From assembly GCF_000808015.1 (NCBI RefSeq), contig NZ_JWHR01000150.1:1-21443 (forward strand): a DNA stretch of 21,443 nucleotides. The letters run 5' to 3'. Under the pieces are notes generated by a model that saw only the letters and a program-made list of their open reading frames with translations, searched no databases and was not told the origin of the DNA. Positions within the stretch are counted from its first letter, which is position 1. Every line of letters starts with the position of its first letter. The position numbers and the translations under genes are program-made. This DNA is from Terrisporobacter othiniensis (GTDB lineage: Bacteria; Bacillota; Clostridia; Peptostreptococcales; Peptostreptococcaceae). Positions 1-7,862 of this stretch are shown here, piece by piece.

Positions 1-64
1 CTGTTACTATGGGTATTGTATTAATATACATTTTTATAATAAAGAAATTTTCAGGAGGAAACTT

Positions 65-691
65 ATGAACTATATAACAAAGTACGAATTAGAAAATAAA
101 GAATTAGCATCTAAATTTTCTATCAATAATGGAGAATTAGTATTTGATGAAAACTCACAATACAAGGATGTTTTCCAAGTAGGAGATATCGTAACATACA
201 AAAATGATGCTAAGAAAATCGGAGTTGTTTCCTTTATAGAAGAAGATGAATTAAATATAAATTGGAATGATAATAGTGAATCTGAAGAAAATACTTCTGA
301 TTTAATAATTGTACCTCCAACATTTGGAATACAGTTATTTAAAAATGATGATTTACTTCAATTATGGGAAAACTTATCAAATGGTAAAAACGACAGCTTT
401 GATTTAAAATGTCTTTATATAAATGACAAAATGATAAATGAGGTTACTTTTATTAGAGCATACAAAAATACTGATACTCTAGTCGATAAACAATTTAGAA
501 GAATATTTTCACTTTATAGAAAGTTTGGTAGTACACAAATATTCAGAACTAATCTATATACTATTTGTAACGGTAATGTGGAGTTAGATACTTCTAGATT
601 TGTATATTATTTATTACAAGATAATGTTGTTTATTATTTAGGAATAGACTTAAGCAAGGAAGATTTAGCTACTTACTTATTTAAAAAATAA
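65..691 (+). CDS. Hypothetical protein with SH3/KOW-like segment
   Basis: I do not recognise a family for this 208-residue soluble protein. The start is supported by an AGGAGGA site 6-7 bases before the ATG. Residues about 35-85 (VFQVGDIVTYKNDAKKIGVV, then acidic) look like a small SH3/KOW-type beta barrel of the kind that binds nucleic acid or protein. This is a pattern impression only. The rest is mixed alpha/beta with no Cys cluster, signal peptide or membrane segment. It stands alone, with its upstream context cut by the window edge and a strong hairpin just after the stop. Codon use matches the neighbours. It is a real gene by RBS, length and composition; its function is unknown. Confidence 0.8.
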   Translation: MNYITKYELENKELASKFSINNGELVFDENSQYKDVFQVGDIVTYKNDAKKIGVVSFIEEDELNINWNDNSESEENTSDLIIVPPTFGIQLFKNDDLLQLWENLSNGKNDSFDLKCLYINDKMINEVTFIRAYKNTDTLVDKQFRRIFSLYRKFGSTQIFRTNLYTICNGNVELDTSRFVYYLLQDNVVYYLGIDLSKEDLATYLFKK

Positions 692-705
692 TTATAATTT
701 AAAAC

Positions 706-751
706 AAGAGCAATGATTTTAAGTACTAAATTACTTAAAATCATTGCTCTT
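706..751. terminator. Bidirectional-type hairpin between convergent genes
   Basis: A perfect 20-bp inverted repeat (706-725 with 732-751, 6-base loop) lies between the 208-residue gene and the convergent broken gene. The T-rich tail is better on the minus strand than on the plus strand. It most likely serves as a shared terminator. Confidence 0.7.
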
Positions 752-767
752 AAAAAATTATGCTAAA

Positions 768-1207
768 TTAATCATTATCCATTTCCTCTAAAACCATGCT
801 ATATCCTATAGAAGCACCTAAATATCCTACGACTTTTATCAAATCAGAAAATGCAATTATTCTAGAAGAATTCAAATTTGATTCACTAGATTTATTAGAT
901 AGTTTCTATCAAGACTTACATTAGTAATACCTAATTCAAAAGTAGTTAGAGCATTGCCTGTAAATATTATTGATACAGCTTTTTCTATTTCTACCGACTT
1001 AATATCATTATTATTAATTACGGATTAATCATCATTTAATAAGGATTGAAATATAGCTTTTTCAGAATAATCATATTCTATAAAGTTTGAAAAGCATCCA
1101 ATCATAAAAAGTATAGGAGCAAATCGTACATTTTGTAAGATATCAAGTTGAATAGCTACTTCATCTAAATTTTCTTTCTTATAATTTTTTAATTTAGATT
1201 TATTCAC
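768..1207 (-). pseudogene. Broken hypothetical gene (in-frame stop plus frameshift)
   Basis: A GTG at 1205-1207 sits 7 bases after GGAGG and opens 60 codons that end at TAA (1025-1027). The same frame continues past the stop with coding-like sequence (SVINNNDIKSVEIEKAV...LTTFELGITNV). A shift of frame near position 905 then gives a tail ending in VVGYLGASIGYSMVLEEMDN and a TAA at 768-770. Rejoined, it would be a small protein of about 145 residues. No family is recognised. One nonsense codon plus one frameshift make it a young pseudogene; a sequencing error at one site is the alternative. Confidence 0.65.
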
Positions 1208-1343
1208 ATTTTTACCTCCATATCCTCCATATAATCTATCTTCTAAGAACTCTTTATTTTAAAGTTTTAATATTTATGCCTAATTTTTACAGTTATATAT
1301 TATTCTGTATTTCAAATCCAATAATTTTGAAAATCAACATTAA

Positions 1344-3335
1344 TTATTTAACTTTGATGTATTTTATTGCACTATAAGAACTATAAACTTTTTTTCCATC
1401 TACTTTTCTATATGCTTTTACTTTAAAATAGTAACCTTTTTTACTAGTTAATTTAGTTTTTGTCATTTTAGTGCTAGTTGTATCTTTTATTAAAGTATAT
1501 TTACCTTTTTTTGAAGTTGCCATATAAACTTCATATCCATCAGTTCTTTTACTTACTTTTTTAGAATAATCTATAGTAACTTTTCCAGCTACAGTTGATG
1601 ACAATTTTACTATTGGTTGTAAAGGCTTTGTAGTAGCTTTTACTGTATTACTTTTTAGGCCTAAATAAGTTTTACCTTTAACTTCTTTGTATGCACAAAT
1701 TTTATAATTATATTTAGTCGCAGATACTAAGTTAGTAACTTTGTAATTAGTTGTACTATTTTTATTTATTGTTTTTATTAAAACATATTTTTTAGAAGAT
1801 GAATCATATTTGTAAACCTTATATCCATCTGCATTATCAACTTTTTTCCAAGATAATTTTAAAGAATTAGTAAGCACATCGAAAGCCTTACCATTTGTTA
1901 CTGTTTGTGGTATTATGTTGAATTTAGCTGTAGCTGTGCCTGAATAATCATTGCATCCTTTTACAGTAACTATAGCCTCTCCTATCTCTTTATTGTTTGA
2001 ATAACTTACCGTATAATCTACACCTTCTTCTAAGACTCTTTTACCATCCTTTACAACAACTTCTGGTCTTTGTGCTTTTCCAGTATAAACTTGGTTTTCT
2101 ACTTCTATTTTAGTGTTTGCAATGTTTACACCTACAACACCCATAGCTTCATTTAACTTTTCAATAGCTGAATCTATTATAGATTGATCTTTTAATAAGA
2201 CGTACTCTGTTTTGTTTACTGTCTTAGCTTCTTTTAAAGCTTGTTGGAACTTTTTATAAGCAGATTCAGAAAAATCACTTTTATCCATGTCGTTAGCTAT
2301 TTCTATAGCTTCTTTTAAAGCATCTTTTGAAGGAGTTATTAGTCCATCTGGGTTTAATTGATATACAACTGATTCTAATAGTTTACAATAAGCAGTTATA
2401 GTCTCTTTACCACGAGTTCCCCAAGTTGATTCTATAAATTCAAGATTATCTCTATCTGGATCATGCATTACTTCACCTATTTCAGTTTCATAAGCACCTG
2501 AAGAACCTTCTTCTGGATGGTCTGGATCATCTGGCATTTCCCAGTTCACTGCTTCAAAATATAAGTAAGGCATTTTATTTCTAAAGCTTGCATGATCACT
2601 CCAGTTTCCTGTAGAAGGAGTTGCATAATCTAAGTTTAACTTTGTATTATTTAATCTCATTCCTGTTTGTAGTGCATCAGATAATTTTAATGCTTGATAT
2701 GCTGGCCATGCGTCATTAACTTTATCTGTATCTTTGTTGTAGTTACCACTATATACATAACGATAAGTACCAGCTAACATACTATCCATATTTACCATAT
2801 AAAGAGTATTTGCTACTTCTTCATCTGTCATAGCATTTGCATATGCAGCAGAACCTTTAAGCCCCACTTCTTCAGCACCGAAGAATACAAATTTAACAGT
2901 ATAAGGTGTTTCTTTATTTGCAAGTCTTTTTGCAGTTTCTAAATTTACAACAGTTCCAGAACCATTGTCATCTACGCCATGAGTTCCCACACTGTCATAA
3001 TGTGATCCTATTATAACTTCTTTATTTGAAGCACCTTTTTTAGTAGCTATAAGATTTTGAGAGTTATAAGTTACATCTTTTCTCGTATACGAAAAGTCCT
3101 GAACTTCTACTTCATATCCAAATGATTCCAACTGTCCTTTTAAATATTTAGCTGCTTCTAATTCTTGATCTGTACAAGCTATCCTTTTTGTTAAGTTTTG
3201 ATCTAAGTATTGTAATACTCTGTATGCATAGTCTCCATAACCTGTGTTTTCTTTGGCAAATGATACTGTTGTATATGTCATTGTTGTAAATATCATGACG
3301 AATGCCATGATAATTGCTAAAATTTTCTTTTTCAT
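1344..3335 (-). CDS. Secreted M28 family zinc aminopeptidase with FIVAR, Ig-like and Fn3-like domains
   Basis: This 663-residue secreted metallopeptidase is predicted to remove N-terminal amino acids from extracellular peptides with two zinc ions. A signal peptide covers residues 1-27 (KKK, hydrophobic core, cut near SFA-KE). The M28 domain (about 30-325) shows the family ligands: H112 and D122/D123 (SHYDS...DDNGSG), general base E155 and ligand E156 (FFGAEE), D184 (NMDS) and H248 (NWSDHASF). A FIVAR helical repeat follows at 335-402, a bacterial Ig-like domain at 408-477, and two fibronectin III-like domains at about 485-570 and 572-663. No LPXTG or transmembrane tail is seen, so it is probably released or held non-covalently on the wall. 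The RBS is AAGGGGG 9 bases before the ATG. It is the first gene downstream of the T-box leader on the same strand, though about 345 bases away, so amino-acid-controlled expression is plausible but unproven. Confidence 0.93.
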   Translation of the reverse strand: MKKKILAIIMAFVMIFTTMTYTTVSFAKENTGYGDYAYRVLQYLDQNLTKRIACTDQELEAAKYLKGQLESFGYEVEVQDFSYTRKDVTYNSQNLIATKKGASNKEVIIGSHYDSVGTHGVDDNGSGTVVNLETAKRLANKETPYTVKFVFFGAEEVGLKGSAAYANAMTDEEVANTLYMVNMDSMLAGTYRYVYSGNYNKDTDKVNDAWPAYQALKLSDALQTGMRLNNTKLNLDYATPSTGNWSDHASFRNKMPYLYFEAVNWEMPDDPDHPEEGSSGAYETEIGEVMHDPDRDNLEFIESTWGTRGKETITAYCKLLESVVYQLNPDGLITPSKDALKEAIEIANDMDKSDFSESAYKKFQQALKEAKTVNKTEYVLLKDQSIIDSAIEKLNEAMGVVGVNIANTKIEVENQVYTGKAQRPEVVVKDGKRVLEEGVDYTVSYSNNKEIGEAIVTVKGCNDYSGTATAKFNIIPQTVTNGKAFDVLTNSLKLSWKKVDNADGYKVYKYDSSSKKYVLIKTINKNSTTNYKVTNLVSATKYNYKICAYKEVKGKTYLGLKSNTVKATTKPLQPIVKLSSTVAGKVTIDYSKKVSKRTDGYEVYMATSKKGKYTLIKDTTSTKMTKTKLTSKKGYYFKVKAYRKVDGKKVYSSYSAIKYIKVK

Positions 3336-3367
3336 AAATTTTTCCCCCTTAAATATAAATTATTATT

Positions 3368-3400
3368 CAATCTAACATGAAGCCACTTCATGTTAGATTG
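3368..3400. repeat. Perfect 15-bp inverted repeat in the 5' region of the M28 peptidase
   Basis: Arms 3368-3382 and 3386-3400 are perfect complements around a 3-base centre (cca), 33 bases upstream of the peptidase start. There is no T-run in the peptidase direction, so a plain terminator is unlikely. An operator palindrome or a leader hairpin that affects translation or RNA stability fits better. Confidence 0.55.
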
Positions 3401-3680
3401 AAATAGCGTCATCTAGATATTTTCATTTAATTTTGAAGTAATATAGATCAGATATTTTTATTATATTTTGAAAATTCAGTTATTAACTTCTAGACCTTTT
3501 ATATAAAACTTGCTTATTTTATAAGACAATATTTTATTATTTCTCATAAGGAATTTTTATAATAGCATAAATTTTCTTTTTGATTTTACAGCAAAATAAA
3601 TATTTAATAAGTTCTTAATGGCATTTTAGTGATAATGATGAGTATTCAAGTACCATATTAACTAGTATTTTATTAGGTAC

Positions 3681-3740
3681 AAAAAAATCGCCTCTTAGTC
3701 CTATAACCAAGAGACGAATTATATCCGCGTTACCACTCTC
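3681..3740 (-). promoter_or_regulatory. Second T-box antiterminator/terminator module
   Basis: On the minus strand, the T-box sequence AGAGTGGTAACGCGG (3725-3739) is followed by an 11-bp terminator stem (3689-3716, with two wobble pairs) and seven U residues (3681-3687). It repeats the module at 3792-3846 almost exactly but has no Stem I of its own: only about 50 bases separate it from the first terminator. It is therefore a duplicated 3' half of the T-box, not a complete second riboswitch. Confidence 0.85.
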
Positions 3741-3791
3741 ATTAATAAGTTATATAAATAAAAGTTCGCTTCAAGCAAGATATTGCTCAAC

Positions 3792-4134
3792 AAAAAAGTC
3801 TCTTGGCTATAAAGCCAAGAGACGAATTATTCCGCGTTACCACTCTTATTGATAAAATTCGCTACGCTCATGTCGCCAACGATATGTCTTCGCTACTGAT
3901 TCAGACAAATCCGTTGCTTAAAATTCTGCGCTCATGTCGTCAACGAAAAAACTTATCCACTCAATCTCTTAAGGCGAGATCACCGATTGACATACTAATA
4001 ATTTCTGACAATCTCCTCCAAAGCTCTATTTCACTTTATATCTTGTTACTGGGCTCACACCAACCCCAGCTCGCTGAAACTTAATAAAAAGTTACTCTCT
4101 TTCTCATAGGATTAATTCATTAAATTTTTATCTT
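3792..4134 (-). promoter_or_regulatory. T-box riboswitch leader (candidate isoleucine specifier)
   Basis: Read on the minus strand, the AG-bulge motif AGTA (4093-4096) is followed by ACTTT pairing with AAAGT (4033-4037). Between them is a distal loop of the expected kind (4051-4075, AGCGAGCTGGGGTTGG and GTGAGCCC). GAA (4030-4032) completes the specifier S-turn, and the next triplet is ATA (4027-4029), which suggests Ile. The T-box sequence AGAGTGGTAACGCGG is at 3832-3846; its UGGU would pair with ACCA, so the tRNA should have A73, which agrees with tRNA-Ile. The terminator stem is 3798-3823 with six U residues at 3792-3797. The riboswitch call is firm; the amino acid is tentative. The long ORF on the opposite strand here is a shadow. 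Confidence 0.93.
3854..3946. repeat. Direct repeat of about 27-29 bp inside the T-box leader
   Basis: 3854-3882 and 3920-3946 share an aaaattc...gctcatgtcg.caacga pattern with only a few differences and a 2-base length difference. They lie between Stem I and the antiterminator, the region that holds Stems II and III. The repeat points to internal duplication during the history of this leader. Confidence 0.6.
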
Positions 4135-4140
4135 GTTAAA

Positions 4141-4169
4141 ATAATAGGATAATTTCTAAAATATGTCAA
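4141..4169 (-). promoter_or_regulatory. Sigma-A promoter of the T-box leader
   Basis: On the minus strand there is a perfect -35 TTGACA (4164-4169), a 17-base spacer and -10 TATTAT (4141-4146). Transcription would begin near 4134, just before Stem I of the T-box. This is the clearest vegetative promoter in the window. Confidence 0.85.
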
Positions 4170-4310
4170 TACATTTTTTTCAATCTAATATAATTACTAT
4201 CACTAATAAGAGCAATCATATCATTTTTAATAAATCCATATTATAAAATAATCATCACCATGATCACACTAGAATATAATATATGGAAAATTATATTAAG
4301 GGGTCTTGCC

Positions 4311-4772
4311 ATGAGATGGATCAATGTTAAAAATGTAAATGAATTAAAATCCTTAGGCAAATTTGCAGAAGTAAAACGTGAGATAAAACAAGATGTTGGC
4401 GAAAACATAAAAATAACAGGAAGAGGCTGGAATGATCTTTATAAAAACATAACTAAGTTCTCAAATCTAGTTGAACATATCTACAAATCAGACATTAATT
4501 CCAGTAAACTAGTTCAATCATCAGATATTTCTTCCAACTACTTCACTTCTAAATCAAATGAATACATCTTCTACCTTACTGAACTTGACGGAGAAATTAG
4601 AATGAAAAAATTAGGAATAACAAAGTCTCTTTTTTCTAACAAAAATGAGGCAAAAGCTTGGAGAGATAAAATTTCAAAAGAGATACACCCTGATATTAAC
4701 AACCATCCCAAATCTACTCTAGCCATGGCAAAATTAAACGAAATGTATAGTTCTATGGTGGGCAAAAATTAA
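4311..4772 (+). CDS. Small protein with C-terminal J-domain-like region (HPD motif)
   Basis: This is a 153-residue protein if it starts at 4311, which has AAGGGG 7 bases upstream. An in-frame ATG at 4260 would add 17 residues without a visible RBS. The last 50 residues (about 100-150) match a J-domain in pattern: a helix, then a basic helix (AKAWRDKISKEI), HPD at 126-128, a loop, and a helix with KLNEMYSSM. The HPD tripeptide is the part of DnaJ-type co-chaperones that stimulates Hsp70 ATPase. Here the domain is C-terminal and follows a roughly 95-residue N-terminal region of unknown type, with no G/F or zinc-finger region, so it is not a standard DnaJ. It is followed after 19 bases by a second unknown gene, so the two are likely cotranscribed. 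No membrane segment is seen. The J-domain call is by motif only. Confidence 0.75.
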   Translation: MRWINVKNVNELKSLGKFAEVKREIKQDVGENIKITGRGWNDLYKNITKFSNLVEHIYKSDINSSKLVQSSDISSNYFTSKSNEYIFYLTELDGEIRMKKLGITKSLFSNKNEAKAWRDKISKEIHPDINNHPKSTLAMAKLNEMYSSMVGKN

Positions 4773-4791
4773 AGCTAAAAAAAATGACTTA

Positions 4792-5502
4792 ATGATTCCT
4801 TACTCAGTTAAAGATTTGGATATCATAGAACCTGAAGTTAATAAAGACGCAAAGAGTAAGGTTGTTAAGGAGATTTCAAATGCTTGGAAAAATACTTCTA
4901 TGATTGATTATAAAGGATGGGTTTGGGTTAAAAAGGATAAGCTTCACAGTATACTTAGAACTACTAAAAACAACATGGAGTATATATTTATGCAAATTCC
5001 TGACCAGTATAAAGCTACCTTTGGAAATGAAACTTATGTTAGAGGTTATGAAGTTCTAAGACTAATAGCCAAAAGTTTAGAGGAAAATGGTACTGGCACA
5101 AAAGGAATTTATCTAGAAACATCTAAGCAGTATTACGACTCCATAAGTTCCTGTGATAAAGCAAAACTACTCAGAATAGAATACGAAAACCAACTAAAAA
5201 ATCAAAGAAGATTACTTAAGAAAAAAAGAATAAAAGCATACAATATTAAACATGATGAATTAACTAAAGAACCTCTAAAAATTAGATATGCTGAGTTTTC
5301 ACATATAAGAAGTGTAGCCATATATAAATTTATATCAGATAGCATTGATAATGGTTTAATTGTAAATAAGGACACTCATAATATAATTACATCCCACGGT
5401 ATTAATGATGAAGATGAGCTTCTAAATTTATGTACTAAAATGAACTGGTCAATTGACTGGTATAATATTTTTATACAAAATTTGTCTAAATTAATGATCT
5501 AA
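4792..5502 (+). CDS. Hypothetical protein, partner of the J-domain-like gene
   Basis: This 236-residue soluble protein is not recognised. It has an aromatic N-terminal segment (DYKGWVWVKKDKLHSIL), a central highly basic predicted helix (about 133-160, NQRRLLKKKRIKAYN) that could be a coiled coil or bind nucleic acid, and an acidic C-terminal part ending in a Trp-rich stretch (MNWSIDWYN). The ATG at 4792 has no clear Shine-Dalgarno. The frame is open upstream through the end of the previous gene, so translation by coupling, or from a non-ATG start inside the upstream gene after GGTGGG (4757-4762), is possible. The pair ends at a strong hairpin terminator. A shared function with the J-domain-like protein, for example as its client or adaptor, is inference only. 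Confidence 0.75.
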   Translation: MIPYSVKDLDIIEPEVNKDAKSKVVKEISNAWKNTSMIDYKGWVWVKKDKLHSILRTTKNNMEYIFMQIPDQYKATFGNETYVRGYEVLRLIAKSLEENGTGTKGIYLETSKQYYDSISSCDKAKLLRIEYENQLKNQRRLLKKKRIKAYNIKHDELTKEPLKIRYAEFSHIRSVAIYKFISDSIDNGLIVNKDTHNIITSHGINDEDELLNLCTKMNWSIDWYNIFIQNLSKLMI

Positions 5503-5546
5503 TTAGATAGGTAAAAATATAAATAAAACTATTATTATGATGACTT

Positions 5547-5584
5547 AAAATAATGGCGTATAATTTTTTATACGCCATTATTTT
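5547..5584. terminator. Bidirectional terminator between convergent genes
   Basis: A perfect 16-bp stem (5547-5562 with 5569-5584) has a 6-base loop, and A-rich and T-rich ends on both strands. It serves the J-domain pair on the plus strand and the membrane-protein gene on the minus strand, whose stop codon lies within it. Confidence 0.85.
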
Positions 5585-6272
5585 ACGGTATATATTTATC
5601 TTTGTAATATTTTATCTTTTCTTTAATCTGTTTTCCATGTAAAACTATATGTGTATATAAGGCCAAACCCCAAAAAGATAATACTATTAACCCCATCCAA
5701 AAAGGCGTTATAATTGGAAACTTAGGTACATTTTTTAATATTACTGTTTCAGTTTTATCTCCTTCAGTAATACTTATTTTATTTAACACAAATAAACTTC
5801 TCTCCAACCTATAAGCCTTATTTCCTTTAGAATAAACCATTGGTGGTACCTGGCTATACAATGCAAATATATCATCTGATTTATCATCAATTTCTCTTTC
5901 AGAAATAACTTCTCTTTTATCTAAGTCAATAGTGTATTCTATAATAGGTTCACCATACAAAATAAAAAGTAATTTATTTTTATTCACGGTAAAATTATTA
6001 CTTCTTCCACCTGAAAGTGATATGGTAAATTTATAATTTCCCTTTGGATCAAACACTTGTATATACTTATTATAATCACTTCCTATATAGTAATTTCCCT
6101 TTTCATCTACAACTAATTGGTCTGCTACATATATGGGTAGTTGATTTGTAGATATTTCATCCCATAGGTTATCATGATAATATTTCAGATTATATACTAT
6201 ACAAACAAAACTTCCTATGATTGAAAGTAATAATAATATTGGTATTATAAAGTGATATCTTCTTTTTGACAT
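5583..6272 (-). CDS. Two-TM membrane protein with extracytoplasmic beta-propeller-like region
   Basis: This is a 229-residue membrane protein with a TM helix at about 8-27, an outside region of about 160 residues, a second TM at about 190-212, and a short basic cytoplasmic tail (KQIKEKIKYYKDKYI). The outside region carries strand pairs of NHL/propeller type: VADQLVVDEKGNYYIGSDYN, IQVFDPKGNYKFTISLSGG, then two weaker copies. There are too few blades for a full propeller. The RBS is AGGGGGAATTCTAT before the ATG. The gene follows the DUF2284 gene by 23 bases, so the two form an operon. Function is unknown; a small sensing or scaffold role is possible. Confidence 0.8.
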   Translation of the reverse strand: MSKRRYHFIIPILLLLSIIGSFVCIVYNLKYYHDNLWDEISTNQLPIYVADQLVVDEKGNYYIGSDYNKYIQVFDPKGNYKFTISLSGGRSNNFTVNKNKLLFILYGEPIIEYTIDLDKREVISEREIDDKSDDIFALYSQVPPMVYSKGNKAYRLERSLFVLNKISITEGDKTETVILKNVPKFPIITPFWMGLIVLSFWGLALYTHIVLHGKQIKEKIKYYKDKYIP

Positions 6273-6295
6273 ATAGAATTCCCCCTGCTTCTGAT

Positions 6296-6877
6296 TTATA
6301 TCATGTCCAATATGATTTTTTTCAAGTCATCTTCACATAAATCATTAAAATTGACAGAACCCATAACTGTACAATAGCTATTTTCATACTCATTATTCCA
6401 TATTATAGAGTGTTTTAAAATATCCTTAGAAACTCCAGCTAAATCAATTCCCATGGCTTCCATACTAAAGCGCATTTTTTCAGGAAACTTACAAGGTAAA
6501 TTATCAACATAGGCACATGATTTACAAAGTAAGCATCTACCTCCATCTGTTAACAACCCATTAACCTTCTTTTCTAAAGGTATTAATAAATCAGATAAAA
6601 CTCTTCTTAGATATTGATGAATATCAGTTATTGTTCCAGGTTTAGGTATACTCATATACATAGCTATAACTAAAGAAGATTTATAACCTTTTATATAATC
6701 TGTAAATTTAGGACTATTAGGTGGGCATGTGTAGTTTGAATTGTAGTTTGGACATCCGTCTTTACAAAGATTTGTAAAGTATTCAAATTTCATATATTTT
6801 TTTAATATATCATTGTTACATATATTAGCTTTCAAATTTATCTTATTATTGTCTTTAGTAAAGTTTAACTCAATCAT
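6296..6877 (-). CDS. DUF2284 family metal-binding protein
   Basis: This 193-residue cysteine-rich soluble protein matches the DUF2284 pattern seen in anaerobes. C38 and C42 lie in LCKDGCPNY, C51 in TCPPNSP, and a second cluster has C115, C118, C121 and C129 (GRCLLCKSCAYVDNLPC), followed by the family-typical FPEKMRFSMEAMGIDL. The spacing suggests one or two Fe-S or other metal centres. The biochemical role of the family is not established. An excellent RBS (TAGGAGGATATT) precedes the ATG. It is the first gene of a two-gene unit with the membrane protein downstream. Family assignment is firm; function is open. Confidence 0.88.
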   Translation of the reverse strand: MIELNFTKDNNKINLKANICNNDILKKYMKFEYFTNLCKDGCPNYNSNYTCPPNSPKFTDYIKGYKSSLVIAMYMSIPKPGTITDIHQYLRRVLSDLLIPLEKKVNGLLTDGGRCLLCKSCAYVDNLPCKFPEKMRFSMEAMGIDLAGVSKDILKHSIIWNNEYENSYCTVMGSVNFNDLCEDDLKKIILDMI

Positions 6878-6894
6878 AATATCCTCCTAAGTAT

Positions 6895-6933
6895 GTTAAA
6901 AAAGCCTTAAGATAAACCCAAGACTTTTTTAAC
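6895..6933 (-). terminator. Minus-strand terminator upstream of the DUF2284 gene
   Basis: Complementary arms 6895-6908 and 6920-6933 (one G-U pair in the minus-strand RNA) end in a run of six U residues. It points to a transcript arriving from higher coordinates, where only relics now remain, or to an attenuator ahead of DUF2284. Confidence 0.65.
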
Positions 6934-7241
6934 AATATTATTTATATTTTCAGCTTCCCTCATTGCTTCAAATATATATTTATAAAAATTATAACTCTTA
7001 ATGAATACTATAGTACATTCCCTATTGTACTTTAATTTTCAATTGACTAACCTTTTCCGAACTTTTAATTTACCCCAACTGATTGAATATCGTTTTCTCA
7101 ATCTGTTTGATTACTACCCGTAAAAAATATTTCCTTGTTGAAACATCTTTATTATAACTCAATGCTCATGTTGTATTTTGTCGAATTCTGCGTTTTTGTT
7201 AATTTCCATAAATTACATGTTTAAATTTCCATAATTAATTA
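6907..7241 (-). other. Gene-poor gap with a possible coding relic
   Basis: No intact gene is seen. On the minus strand a short open stretch ends at TAA (6907-6909) inside the terminator and reads IFEAMREAENINNIVKKVLG near its end, which looks protein-like. A second short stretch (KYFLRVVIKQIEKTIFNQLG) lies further upstream in another frame. Neither has a start with an RBS. They may be remains of a gene lost with the neighbouring glycosyltransferase. Confidence 0.35.
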
Positions 7242-7862
7242 TTATATTTCTATTATCTTCAATATAGCATCAACTGCTTTTGTTGCTCCACCAGAATCTC
7301 TAAAAACTTCTATACAATTTTTATAAAAAGATAGATTTTTGTTATTTACAGTTCCCAGTGAAATATATATTTTTTTACCCTCCATCAATTCTTTTTCCAC
7401 AGTTACATCAGCTACTGAAGGTCCTACAAAATAGTATTTATCTGAAAAAGTGTCCACCATAGGTTGAAATTCTTTTGATGTGTAAACTATAGTATTTGTA
7501 TCATTATCATTTTCAATTATTGAAATAAAATCTTTCACATCGTAACCATGACTTCTTAAAAGTTCTAATTTTTTATTAATTTTTCTCATACCTAATATCA
7601 TATACATAATTTCTTTGAAACTTTGCTTCATCATAGGCGCTGTATACTTGTTAAATGCAAAAGTTGTAGTAGAACATATATATGTGATATCCATTTTATT
7701 TGCAAATAATTTTCCCCAACAACATAAAGAGTCAGACACAATACAATCAGAATTGATTTCTTTCAGTTCCTTACATACTTTTTTATCTAAGGCTATAGTT
7801 GTATCTACTATCATCTCTATCATAGCAGAAAAATCCTTTCCACTTTCTTGTCGTCTTGAGGT
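7242..7862 (-). pseudogene. MGT/UGT-type glycosyltransferase, truncated and internally deleted
   Basis: The open frame is recognisable as a macrolide-glycosyltransferase-like (GT1, MGT) enzyme, which transfers sugar from a nucleotide sugar to a small acceptor. Segments typical of the N-terminal half are present (MIVDTTIALDKKVCKELKEI, SDCIVSDSLCCWGKLFANKM, SISLGTVNNK-like ISLGTVNNKNLSFYKNCIE). Family members are about 390-400 residues. Here the first 80 or so are missing, and FRDS joins directly to GGATKAVDAILKI, which corresponds to the extreme C-terminus. That removes the donor-binding half with its HGG motif. The longest ATG-initiated frame gives 193 residues with no credible RBS. It is almost certainly inactive. 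Confidence 0.85.

Noticed and set aside
3803..4084. Plus-strand open frame of 93 codons
   Set aside because: It lies wholly across the minus-strand T-box leader and has no RBS. Its sequence is explained by the riboswitch structure.
4260..4310. Upstream ATG start for the J-domain-like protein
   Set aside because: No Shine-Dalgarno before 4260, while AAGGGG stands before the ATG at 4311.
7179..7185. TGTCGAA, a match to the Spo0A box
   Set aside because: A 7-base match is expected by chance in this length, and there is no intact gene positioned to be controlled by it.
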